A program made the position numbers and the translations under genes. From NCBI GenBank assembly GCA_000467715.1, contig AJFK01000645.1:62001-126000 (forward strand): DNA of 64,000 nucleotides. The letters are read 5' to 3'. This document shows, piece after piece, positions 23,093 through 33,861 of this stretch. Every line of letters begins with the position of its first letter. Position 1 is the stretch's first letter. Origin of the DNA: Hysterium pulicare CBS 123377. Lineage: Eukaryota; Ascomycota; Dothideomycetes; Hysteriales; Hysteriaceae. Below the pieces are notes generated by a model. It had not been told where the DNA came from. It searched no databases and saw only the letters and a list, made by a program, of their open reading frames with translations.

Positions 23093-23118
23093 TTCGAGCC
23101 CCATGTCCCTCGTAAATC

Positions 23119-23125
23119 TTTTTTT
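23119..23125 (+). terminator. Pol III T-run terminator
   Basis: Seven Ts begin 7 nt after the tRNA discriminator base. Confidence 0.6.
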
Positions 23126-23765
23126 GCTCAATGAACTTACGATGTTATATCTTGCTTCCTTCTCACAGTAGTTTCGCCTTTCTCTGCAAATTGTACTGTA
23201 CCTTTTTACCTTCCCATCTCCCCTTCTCCATGGTATGAGAGGGTATCACTGGTCAGGATACGGAGAATTCAAGCTTACGGTCCTACGCACAATGTCCCTC
23301 GTAGGATACTTCTTTTTGCCAGATTGATTGATATTCTTCTGTATTTCGAGGATACAGGTCGTAGTGAGGAAGGAGTGAGTAAGAGAAGCATGTTCTTTTG
23401 GGGCTGGGGAAATATATTATTGTTATTTAACAGTAGAACTATTTTCTCCAGAACTTAAAATCAGGATAGAAGTAGAGGAGATGTGGAATATAATGACACG
23501 GGCGCGAACTGGCTTTATATGGGCTCTTATGGGCTGTTTGTTCTACGGGAACGGACGACTACTCCGAACGGAATCCGGCAGGGATATAGAAGATAACATA
23601 CAATCAATTTCCCAATAAAGTATGGGTGGAAATTAGGTAGAATAAGTTCAGATATATACAGTGATTACACTGAGTAATATTATTCGTTGTACTATTAACT
23701 TTCAAGAGTTATGCAGCCCTAATTCTGTCAAAATAGATGTTCATTAGATACTACTTTTTGGATTA

Positions 23766-24012
23766 TCTCAAGGACGGCAACTGGCTTTAATGCCCTTCCC
23801 AGAGTCTGAGCCGGCTCTGTAGGCTGGCAGTAAAGAAGTTGGTAGGTATAAACCTATACCCTGAAAGCAACGAATCTTGACACCAGTGTCTCCAAGATTA
23901 AAGTTTGAGCTGATACGTATCTGTAATTGACTCGCCCACAACCTTTGGTGGACAGCTTAAACCGAATCATAACATAAGCTAACTTTACTCGGCGCTAGTA
24001 GCGCTAGTCACG
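23766..24012 (-). repeat. dispersed repeat, copy A, carrying a tRNA-Arg core
   Basis: Read on the minus strand it contains about 32 bases (23939-23970 region) matching the anticodon-arm and variable-loop part of the tRNA at 23010-23041. It aligns with copy B over two blocks, including the shared AGTAAAGAAGTTGGTAGGTA. A segment of about 150 bp present in copy B is missing here. Confidence 0.55.
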
Positions 24013-24414
24013 GCGTAAGAATATAAACAGCGTTCAAGCTTGTTGCCGGAGTTTATAGGAAATGGTAGAGATATAATAAGAATTATGGGAAGTGAACGGC
24101 AATACAATAAGGACCTTGCAGAGAACACTAAGAAGTTAGTTACGGGAGACCGGCAGCAGCGCGCTTCTTCGCCTCCTCATCCTTCGCGACCTTCTCTTCC
24201 TTCTCCTTCAGCCTTGCGGCTTTCTTCTCGGCGTTTATCTGACGCTATACATAAATCATATTAGCACATGTCCGGAGCAATAGTATTGTCTGCAATTAGC
24301 GTTTGTATACATTGAGATTTTGCACAACGCGCGCGTGTCATTATTCGTCGAACTGCAGACTTCTAAAGCTGCACAAGTCTGGGTAGAACCTGATCTATAA
24401 GCTGACCTTTAACT

Positions 24415-24795
24415 AATCTTAAGGATGGCAACTTATTTCAAGGCTTGGTCCATAGGTTATATCGGCTTAGCAGGCTGGGAGTAAAGAAGTTGGTAGGTAT
24501 AGACCGATACTCGAGAGCGACGAATCCTAAAACCAGTGTGGTAGATGATGGTATATCATATATCTTTCACATTCAGGGCAAAGCTTCGATACCAGAAAGA
24601 GCATAATATGGAGGTATGTTCAGTCACCCCCGTATCTACACTATAAAAAAGCTAAAATATTCTAGCGAGTCCTACAGCAAACCTGAAGTTTGAAGTATCT
24701 GCAATTGACTCACCCCACAACCTTTGGTGGACAGCTTCAACCGAAACGTATCGCAATCTGACTTTGTTAAGTGCTGGTGGCGCTGATCACATCTT
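24415..24795 (-). repeat. dispersed repeat, copy B, carrying a tRNA-Arg core
   Basis: Same orientation as copy A. The minus strand carries the same tRNA core as copy A, here followed by GTGAGT and preceded by a GTAAAG ... CTTAAC ... GTCAG sequence, so intron-like signals flank the core here too. The rest of the cloverleaf is not preserved. Confidence 0.55.
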
Positions 24796-25080
24796 TACCT
24801 GGCATGATCACCTCGGGACGCTATGTACTGGACGCCAAACCGGTCTTTTGCAGGAGGAACAAGTCTTCAGCTAGGCACTCAGTCTGCAGCAACTCACGGG
24901 TTGGTTCTAGTTTTTTAGACTGCTGGAGATCAGATGTTCAGACTATAAAGTTCATACGGTAGGAGTCTTTCTCCTTCTTGCATATTTGCACACGATTCTT
25001 TACCCCTTGTTCAAACCCATTTACGTATCTATCCTGCGTTTTATTCTCTTGAAACTGGACGGCTCTACACTCAAGATTGA

Positions 25081-25677
25081 AGACCTTCAGAAATACATCG
25101 AATTCAGACATCCAGTGATAGATCTCGTGCCATCCATCTCCGGCGGCTGGCTCCGGAGCGCTGGTTACAGATCGATTGGTGCCTCTATCTGAAAGACTCC
25201 GGCCGCGAGGCAATATGCGAGGATTACAGTTTCCGGAGCGGCCAGCGCAGCGATATCCTGATTCCAGCGCCGAAGGCCGGTGTGCATATCACGAATGTCG
25301 ATGGAGCAGACGAGTTTGATCTCATCGAGTTGAAATGCTGGAGCCAATCTCGCGAGGAAGAGACCATAGGAAACCATCTTGGTCGTCTCCAAGACGACAT
25401 CGTCAAACTGGTGGACAACAAGCTAAAAGATAGTCGACTAAAGAAGAAAACTGCAAAATGGGTGATAGGGGTGCTTCGAAAGACTGGATATGAGCAGCGT
25501 CAGCAATCGGCCATTCCCATGGATAAGTTCATCGCAGCACTCAATGAGTTACCAGAAAGCAGATTCACCTACAAGGCGAAGAATAGGGCTATGGAGCAGG
25601 ATTTCAAACTTGAACATATCCCTACCTCAAACGGATTCGTTATCTCGTATTGGAAAGAAGTGGACGAAAGACATTAG
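25081..25677 (+). pseudogene. open frame with PD-(D/E)XK-like signature, no start codon
   Basis: A 199-codon frame runs from just after a TGA to the stop at 25677. It has no ATG until late (Met in PMDKF), so it is either the last exon of a gene whose first exon was not found or a 5'-truncated relic. The central part reads RSDILIPAPKAG, then FDLIELKCWSQ, a D...E-x-K spacing like the core of PD-(D/E)XK nucleases, followed by an amphipathic, Lys-rich helix region and a C-terminal FVISYWKEV. It borders the AT-rich repeat region. Function is not recognised; nuclease relation is inference. Confidence 0.4.
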
Positions 25678-26458
25678 CTTTATTCAACCATGTACATAAA
25701 GCACAAAGGCGACATATTCTAGCCGCTAGCAGCCATGGAAATGACCTATTTGCCTTGCAATTTTTTACAAGTAGGACTTTGCTTGTTCTCCAATTGCAGC
25801 ACTTATATCTCTCACCCATTCAAAAGCTTCAAAATTGGAAAGATCCCAATATGTTCATTCTCTGCCATATCTACACATCTACACAATTGACAATTCTTTT
25901 CCAATGCCAGTAAGAAGCCCTAATCATCATCCCTCCAACTAAGCAATATCCATGACCTGAAAAGTCCAAATCACCAAATTGCCTAATCCTTCAATCATCC
26001 GAGAAATAGATAATAGAAAAACGTGAGCTCGTCAGCATTAGATCTAACTTTCCCATAGAAAAAGAGCGTGCGACAAAACATTAGTGGGAAGGAATAAGGA
26101 CCCCGGTTCCAGACAAGGGCTTTTCCTTCAACAATGGGTGTCAATAAGGAAGTAGAGCGATGCTTTGCTGATTATGAGCTTGCGTAGAAGGAGTGCCGTG
26201 AATAGGAGTGACGGAAAGAAATGATGCCGTGGTAATTGAACGCTAGACGTAAACGGAACGCTGGTAAATCAGTTGTGATATGCTATGATATCGGGTATGC
26301 TGTGAAGTAGATAAATGCAGATCGACCTTGGGTATCCTGGTTGTGGAGGAGGAGGGTGTTGAAATCGATCGTTCAAAATGGTCGAGTCGCAGAGGAATGC
26401 GACATGTGTTGCTTCAATTGGGTGATTTGATCCAAAAATAGGTCTGAGAAATAGTATG
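25678..26458. other. intergenic
   Basis: AT-rich flank between the start-less frame and the 3' end of the PHD-finger gene. Nothing recognised. Confidence 0.5.
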
Positions 26459-28720
26459 TCATCGACGATACATGGATTTGTGACCAAGTGGCGAGTCGAA
26501 AGCTGGCAAAGGCCCTCTGACCCTTCCACCTCTAGCGACAGGAGTTTGTCCAGTGCAGAATACGCATACGTAGACTGGAGGGAGGTTTTGGTCGTTGACG
26601 CCCACACAACGAGCATGCAGCCACTTTGTGCATGATTCGCATTGAATCATGAGTTGTCCATCGTAATCGGTCGAACTACAAACACAACGAGTGCCTTCGC
26701 TAGATAGGCTACTTCGATCCGTGCTTGGTGTAGTGAGGCCAGTGTCGGTGTTTGTAGTTGGGGATGGGTTTAAGGCGTTGGCGAAATGGTCGAATTGATT
26801 TTGGGTTTGTGGACTAACACCAGGGTTTGCTAGGTCTGCTGAAGCTTGTGCCCAACGCTGATTGTGAGCTTTCAGTGTGCTCTGCGCTGAGCGGTCTAGG
26901 ATAGGTTAGTACACCAAACGTACTCAGGTGAAATGTGCTCACTGATTTGTTTTTGCCGGCCTTCGACCATCTGTTTGAGAGCACCTAGGGCATCTCCAGA
27001 AGAATCGGAAGGCTGGTCACTAATATTTTGAGAATTGCTAAATGAGGTAGAGAATTCCATCATGCTAAACCGTCGGGAGGGATTCTCAGAAGCCTTCCTA
27101 CTGCTGGGACGGGTTTGGTCGTGATATTGCTTGTCAAAAATCCCAGATGAAGGCCGAGGCACTTTGAACGAATTTGACCGACCCAGACCACTTTCTGTTC
27201 TTGCATGTTTTGACGAGCGACGTTGGGGTTGAGGTATACTGAAGGAGGTATTCCGACTAATCACAGGTTGTTCGTCCGACTCGGACTCTTCGCTGTCATC
27301 ATCATTCCAGAGTTCGGGATATTGGCGTCTTGGATCATGGCGTGTCTCCATTTCCTCATCCACCGGATCAGTCTCTGTTCTTGCTCGGCCAGTCTCGTCG
27401 ATGATCAGTCGTGTCCTTGGTCTCCTAATTTCAGGAATAGATGTAAGGGATCCACCACTTTGCCGTTTCAAAGGCGAAGATCGTCGAGGAATATGATGAC
27501 CAGCAACAGAACCCGACGATCTCGATTCGACTGAAGATGGTTTATTCTTGCGGAAACCGCTATCCGTATTGCTTCGTTGCAAGCCAGGCCTGGCGCTCTC
27601 TTGTAAGGAACCGGAGGAGGAGGATGTATTCGTTCGTGAATGCTGACTCTTGGCTTTCTTAGCCAGTTCTTTCTCTCGGAGAGATTCTCGGGCTTGTGTT
27701 TCATACGGCTGTCTCCCACCTTGACTCACGGACTTTTGTGGTGATGGGTTGTTGAATGAAGTTGTCGGTCCCGGACTCGAGAAGCTGAACAACATGCTAG
27801 GATCCACACCGGCACTAGTTGAAATGAATGAACTTGGCCTTGAATCGAAAGACTTGCTCTCGGCATTAATCGCGTTTGTTGCGAAAGGATCAGGCTGGGT
27901 CGGTGACGTTAAACCATGTAGGGCCTGGAATGCTTGCGGGTTCATTTGAGCGGACGGAGTGCCAAAAGGCTGCCATGCCAAAGAGCTATCGATCTTGTGT
28001 GGGGTCGGCCCAAATGGGTCAGATGCGACAGGCATATCGACATCCATGCTGTTTCCATCATTCGGTTGATCCCAGAACAGGCGAGATTGAGGCATGGCAG
28101 GTGCTGACATCGGACCTGTACTTGGGAACTGGAACATGTCGGGGGAGAATTGCAAGCTCGGAAATCCAAAAGGAGTCTGTGCTGGGAAGCCATCGTTTCC
28201 TGGAAGCGGAGCCGGCGTCCTTTGAATCACGGTTGCAGGGGTGGCGAAATCCGAACTCATGACCTGCTGATAATTCCTTCGTGATGTAGCATCTCTCGTA
28301 GGAGGAGGTGTCTGCATCTGCGATGGGTCCATGTTGACTATACCAGGTCGGGATGCTGTCCAACTTCTCCGCAATGAAGCCTTCTTGACCGCTAATGGGT
28401 CCGGAGAAGAGGATAGCCTCCGAGAAGGGTCGACCGGAGGTAAAGGGAGATTATGGGGCGAGAAATGGTTGACATGAAATTCTGGATCCACTGGTGTCTT
28501 GCCTTGTTGGCTATATGAACTCGACGGGCGCTCTAAAGGGGTTGAGCAGGCAAATGAGGGTGTTTGTGCTGGTGTGCGGTGCCCATTGACTTGGGGTGTA
28601 GACCAGGCGTCGAGAAAATGTGACTGGGTTACTTCCGTCTTAGGAGTCCTGAGACTAGCCTCAGGGAACGTTACCGATTTCGGAGTTGAGGAGGGACTTG
28701 GAAGATGCCAATCCGTAGAC
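26459..28720 (-). CDS. PHD-finger protein with long disordered N-terminus
   Basis: The main exon (28720-26943) encodes about 590 Ser/Pro-rich, mostly disordered residues (STDWHLPSPSSTP, then HNLPLPPVDPSRR, basic patches such as IPRRSSPLKRQ). A 47-nt intron (26942-26896, GTGAGC, ACTAAC, CCTAG) leads to the last exon (26895-26459), which carries a C-terminal PHD finger: CVCSSTDYDGQLMIQCESC, then KWLHARCVGV and YVCVFCTG, matching C4-H-C3 spacing. PHD fingers read histone tails, so a chromatin role is inferred. The 5' end is unresolved: an acceptor with GCTAAC branch (GCTAG) lies at 28721, so at least one short upstream exon is expected before about 28760. Confidence 0.75.
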
Positions 28721-31251
28721 CTAGCAGAAGACCGGGCATGTTAGCAATGGGACATCTAAAAGTTCAGAAAGATCCGAGCTGAGTGGTACAGCAATGTCGG
28801 ATATCTGGGCTAGACATGACGAACGGTATGAACTCCATTATTCATTGGGTGACGATTTTGTCTGAAGTCAAGCAGTTGAAAATAATGCGGGAGGTCGATG
28901 TCATAAGTATCGGAATATTGACCGTGCGGTGCTGCCTATGACCCTGCCAATAGGTGATTTATACAACCTCTTAGCCTATAGTTGGGCATTAGGCATCCGC
29001 AGGATGTGCAACGGCTTTTGCAAAGACGTCAAAATATATTGGCAGTCGTGAAGGTCTCCCATCCGCACTCCACAAGCACAATTGTTGCACCGACCGCATA
29101 GCGTTGTGGTCATCCCTTTCCAGGCCCCAAGTGGATGAATAGAACCACAGAGAAAAGTGAATCAGGTAGAAAAGAAGTCCCTACCCATATGTTTGATGTT
29201 CCAAACTCATAGCAAACCAACTGAGACTGTGTTTCCCCCGCAATTGCCATGCACCCGGGAATTATGTGTGTGATATCGAGTAGGGCGATATGGAATGTAT
29301 CGTGGCAGCGGTGGGGGACGGGACGGATATGAGGCGCCTTTGGAAGGTTAGTGACTTGTTTCAAGGAGTACTCAGAGGCTCTGTCTTGAAGTAGAACAGT
29401 GAAGCTACCGAGTCGTGTGGTACGCTGTAAAACAGGTTGAAGAGGGTAGGATCCGAGAGATGCCAGTGCTGTGAGACCTCGTGGCTGCAGGTACAGAGGG
29501 ACGGTCACAACGACAGGTACCTGCAAGACAGAGGGGTTAAGGTTAAAACAAATGAAGGAATGACGGCAGATGGCAGAGCACTTCTGTTCACGTAACGAGG
29601 GCCACGTCCCGGCAGTGAGGGTAACGAGTATTGTAGCCGAAAAGAGGAATTATTGGACGTACCAGAGGTGTCGGGCCAACGCCTACTAGACACTGGAATG
29701 CTTTCTCCTGAACGGCAAGCTCTTCTAGCGACTATGCTGGACGATCAGGTACCACGCAGCTGGCTGGACGACGCATGTTGCTGGCGGGGATGGAGAAGTT
29801 GAGACGAAGGCATTATGGACAGGGAAGGCTAGTAGGGTCAATCAACGGAGTGAGATGGCGTATGCGGACTTGCTGGAGCGGGAGAAAGTGCCATTAATTA
29901 CTAGTTTGCGCCTCGACAATAGATATGCTAGATGTCTATGGGGAAAGGCACGGTAAGGGCTGAGGACAGGCGGGAAGAGGGTTAGGTGTGCCCCTCTGGC
30001 TAGAAATTAAACTACACAGATCTTGGAGATCCACCGGACTTGTGAAGGCCAGTCGTTCACTCCCGACCTGCCGCCATCTTCGCCATCTTCATGCAAACTC
30101 CTGGCCCCGTTCATCTCGACCGCTCGTACCTGCACTCCTGAGCCGGCGTGGGCGACGACGAGCAGGCGGGTATCGTCAACGGCGCAGTCAATCCGCCTCG
30201 AAGCAGCAAATGGGCAACCTATCGCTGGCCGTCTACAAACTCTGGCTGCCAACTCAGCAACTCTTTAATCTGCGGTCTTATGCCTGCCGTTTGCCCATGC
30301 ATTCCGAGGCGAAGTCGCATAATGCGGCCAATAGGCGCCTTCAGTCCGCTGAGCTTTGGGGGCATTTGCCGCCTGTTAGGTTTTTGAGTCAGGCCGCTGT
30401 TCGAAGCCGTCTATAGCTTGGAGCGGATCATGGTTCGTCGCACAGCTGTAACAGTGACAACCGCCCGCAATCGTCATCGGCCCAGACTCGGGTGCGAGTC
30501 GAAGGGAGGATCGTGAGTTTGTTTCAGCAGCCGGCTTGGTTGACGAACTGTGCAGCCGGCGAAAGGATTTTTCTTCGTTGCTTGTTGGTCGTGTGCTTTG
30601 CAGGACCCTAGGAAGCCAGGGCGAGTCTCGGTAACCCCTAGCACTGATACAGTTGGGACCTGCCTCTGCCAAATTACTTGTCTTCTCGGTACGAGGGACT
30701 GTACATATACTTTGATGCAAGGTACACACTACCTTTCTCCAATCCCTAGTCCTCTCCCTCATTCCAGGAATCAAGCCACCGCTGCTCGTCAGTCGAGTCC
30801 AAGGGAGCTGAACTTCGAACCGCATCGTACCACTGGTCCACTACGGCGTATACCGGGCGCTTTCTGGAGAATAAGAAAATTACCCTGTTCCTGTCAGGGG
30901 ATCCATCATTACACCACACCCACCCAGGTAGTGGGGCACATTGACTTCATGGGGGCCAATATTTTTCAAACCTGAGGGGTCCCTTATTCCCAGAACCGCC
31001 GGCAAAAATTCAATACCCTGTGCAACACGAGGCGAGTACTTTGTACGGTCTTGGTCGTCGCCATGATAACGTAGGAACTTGAAAGTGCTATATATAAACT
31101 TCTATATCTCTCGTGCATCCAAAACTCCCTCCGTTGCTCATACAAACTCCGAGTTGTCATACCAGAAAAACATAGATTCACCCCAAAGCCTCGTCGTTTT
31201 GCGTAATAGTGGATTATCATACAATGAATAGTTGAAAAGAAATCGAAAATT
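28721..31251. other. long gene-poor region
   Basis: It includes the unresolved 5' end and promoter of the PHD-finger gene. Frames at 29110-29526 and 30376-30825 (minus) and around 30000-30400 (plus) overlap one another on both strands and match nothing I know. Confidence 0.45.
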
Positions 31252-32298
31252 CTAAACGCTCGGACGCATCACAACCGGATCCTCCTGGTAGGAGAGTTCC
31301 GATACCGCCGACATGGCATCCGCATTTCTTCGATCACAATGTCTTCCTGTCCCCTCCGATATCTCCGAGACTGCATCATCTTCTGGGTCTGCGAAAGGAG
31401 ATCGCACTCTTTCTTCTAAATTGGAAATGAGGTTCGTTTGCGAATGCGCAGCTGGCCCCTCTTGGCGAAGGCTGGTGTCCCGCGAGAGTGGAGCCAGGCT
31501 TCGTGGTTGATAGGGCGGAGGAGGTTCATCGGGTTGCTCAGCGTGGTCACCAAATGGATTTCCAGCCGCAGCGTTATCGTGCATCGAGACGACGTCCGAC
31601 GTATCAATTCCAGTATAATAGGCTCCATTCGATCCGGACTCAATGGGCCCCAGAATGACAGGCTGTGGAGCTACTGGTGATGCAGGTGGTGGAGAAATAG
31701 TCGGCGATGCTGCGTATTGGGGTCGAGCGACATACTGAGGCTGCGACTGAGGTGGACAGGGTGACTGAGAATATGATGTGTTGTGTTGCATTTTCATTTC
31801 CTGGCCGACATTCTGGACATTCTTTGAACGCTGACGCCGACGTCTACGCAGGTAGAAGAAGATGATGAGACCGATAACACCCAAGATTAGGATGGGAATA
31901 ATAGCCGCCGCAGCGTACTTTACTGTATGGTTTGGAGAGGAGTTATTCGGTAGAGGCGATGAGTCTCCCGGGCCATCGTTGTTGTTATTGAAACCAGTCG
32001 ATGTCGGGTTAGGGTTCCCAGAATCCCATGGATCCATTGTTGTCGGGGATGGTTTATTATCAGAATACGGAGTCGTTGAATAACGATCAGGACGACTTGT
32101 GGTGACTGGCGATGAACCGCCTGTCGTTGTCCCGGTTAGCGACCTTGTATAAAGAAAGCTTTTAAATTCAGAAGGTAGCCATGTGGGTGACGGTCTGTAA
32201 CGGGTGTCCCAGGATGCTATCTCATGGAACTGTCTTGGAGGCCACCTTTTTTCTTTTTGCTTATGATGGGCATTGCGCTCGTTAATCCCCTGAATCAT
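31252..32298 (-). CDS. single-pass membrane protein with Ser/Thr-rich outer part
   Basis: Unrecognised as a named family but typical of fungal Mid2/Wsc-like architecture. A conserved-looking block (SWDTRYRPSPTWLPSEFKSF) is followed by a Ser/Thr/Asn-rich stretch of about 70 residues, one membrane helix (about residues 128-149, AAAAIIPILILGVIGLIIFF) and a stop-transfer run RRRRRQRSK. The cytosolic tail of about 200 residues is Pro/Gln-rich with PPPPYQP. The first ATG of the frame gives 348 residues but no signal peptide, so the true start is probably in an upstream exon; a minus-strand frame at 32524-32282 begins with ATG and could supply it. Confidence 0.6.
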   Translation of the reverse strand: MIQGINERNAHHKQKEKRWPPRQFHEIASWDTRYRPSPTWLPSEFKSFLYTRSLTGTTTGGSSPVTTSRPDRYSTTPYSDNKPSPTTMDPWDSGNPNPTSTGFNNNNDGPGDSSPLPNNSSPNHTVKYAAAAIIPILILGVIGLIIFFYLRRRRRQRSKNVQNVGQEMKMQHNTSYSQSPCPPQSQPQYVARPQYAASPTISPPPASPVAPQPVILGPIESGSNGAYYTGIDTSDVVSMHDNAAAGNPFGDHAEQPDEPPPPYQPRSLAPLSRDTSLRQEGPAAHSQTNLISNLEERVRSPFADPEDDAVSEISEGTGRHCDRRNADAMSAVSELSYQEDPVVMRPSV

Positions 32299-33861
32299 GG
32301 AGAGGAAGGTCAAAGATAAAGCCGGAGGGGGCTGTGGTAGTTATGGCTCCCCGGGCAGGCAACGGGGCTGACCTACGGGCCAAGAAGCGTCGGACTTTGA
32401 AGAGGGTAATTGAAATGCCAAGCAGGAAGAATAGGATTCTTAACTGATCGATGCGCGCTCTTCTACCTTTTTCGTTCGTCTCGTCAGCGAGATGAAACTT
32501 AAAACAAATCTCTGGAATGTTCATGGCGGCAGCGATCTACTCATTGCACACTGCGGGGCCGGACGGCGGAACTTACAGATAACCAGTCGTGTAATGTACA
32601 CTTCCGTCCACAAATGATGGGTGAATGATTTCAAAGTACATTCAAACGTCCAGCAGGTCTCCGAATAGTCTTGATGGCGAAGTATGGGGTATTGTCACCG
32701 GTGAAGCGATTGAGATATCTCCCACGAAGAAAGGCTGGGGAAGCGCAAAGTGGCATCTGTAGAACCTGTTCTGCAGGCTTGCTCTCTTCTTCGAAGATGT
32801 CCGACAAGCTGATGCTGGTTCGGCCAAACATATCGATAGACGGCTGGCACAGCCTCAGAGGCCGCAGCAGCGCAAAGCTCTCCACTCCGCTTTAGGTTTG
32901 GTCCGGATGATTCGCACATCCAAGTATTTTTAGCTTTTGCCTTGCCAGGGATTCTTGCGCTTGGCTAGGAATTATTTCTTACTTCAAAAACGTTTTGCTC
33001 ATGTTTTTGTCCACTTCGGCTCGCAAACCGAGGCAACTATTGTGGCCTACCCTTATACATGTTAACAAGGTGCTAAAAACCTCATACCATAGGACTGAAC
33101 CGGATTAATAATTGCAAGCTGGGAAAAGAAATGACACCCGAAAGAATGAATACAGAGGCAAGAATAACCGACTCCTCACGGACCACACATGCAGTCTATC
33201 TCTTCGAGTTTTCTGATCCGTCGCAGTGGCACAGTTTCACGAAAGCCTACTCCAACTCGTCTGAGCGCTGGCATCGGAGGCTAGAACCAATCACGTCTGA
33301 TTTAGAGGATTCGGTGACCGAGTCTCTGTACCGCTACAAGACCTGTGAGATCGGGAACAGTTCTGAGCCGCCCTCCGCTGTTGGGGTCTGCAGTGGACAA
33401 AATCTGGCGTGGACTCGGACGAGATTCGGGCTCTTGAAATCCAGTCATTGGTTCAATCGGCCGGTTGTCGTTATTGGCAGCGATTCATTGATGGTGAGTT
33501 GTTGTAGGAGTAACCTACCTAAATATCCTTGCAGCGGCTTGAGTTACCATGCGAAGTGAATGGACTTGTTAGCGAAAGGCATGAACAGGCTGCTCAGTAT
33601 TTCCTGCCACTACTACTGCGTCTCCAGACGGACCCTTAGTTTTCCCACGTTGAATGATCGATATAAATGTTTGCCCAGAAATGGTCGCGTGCGATTGGTC
33701 ATTGCACACAAAGCCCAACCACGCACGTGATGTTACGTCATCCAACTAGCTCCTGATGGGAATCACAGCACCTAGCTAATCAATAACTGTGACAGCCTCT
33801 AACATTCGTAGAACAACCTAAGCATAACTACCTACCTAGGTACACCTGGAGACATTCCGAA
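32299..33861. other. intergenic between divergent genes
   Basis: A plus-strand frame at 33131-33559 (142 codons) begins with ATG but matches nothing known. The segment just before 33861 has TACCTAGGTA-like motifs and no gene. Confidence 0.4.

Larger units (their letters stand above)
22928..23112 (+). tRNA. tRNA-Arg(TCG) with three intervening sequences
   Basis: Removing 22947-22997, 23015-23025 and 23042-23092 leaves 72 nt that fold as a complete cloverleaf. Acceptor GGGGGAT pairs with GTCCCTC (two G-U), then TG, D-stem GCGC/GCGC with loop AATGGTA, G26, anticodon stem TTGGT/ACCAA with loop T-T-TCG-G...C, variable AGGTT, T-stem GTGGG/CCCAT (one G-U), T-loop TTCGAGC and discriminator G73. A T7 run at 23119-23125 is a Pol III terminator. 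The 11-nt insertion sits at the canonical 37/38 site. The two 51-nt insertions look like spliceosomal introns (GTAAGT or GTAATT donor, CTAAC branch, CAG acceptor), which is not usual for tRNA genes. The A box (TGGCGCAATGG) is intact; the B box is rebuilt by the intron end as AGTTCGAGCC, about 155 bp away. Whether it is functional is unknown. Confidence 0.7.
23126..25080. repeat. AT-rich, repeat-bearing, RIP-like region
   Basis: The region has no credible coding frame and is visibly richer in A+T and TA than its flanks. It contains two diverged direct copies of a dispersed repeat (listed separately) differing largely by transitions, as repeat-induced point mutation would leave. No transposon family was recognised. 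Confidence 0.5.

Noticed and set aside
29988-30416. Arg/Ser-rich plus frame
   Set aside because: Overlaps equally long frames on the other strand and has no recognisable domain.
31313-32083. Plus-strand frames over the single-pass membrane protein
   Set aside because: The minus strand shows a membrane helix with a stop-transfer run and long uninterrupted frame; plus frames are fragmentary.
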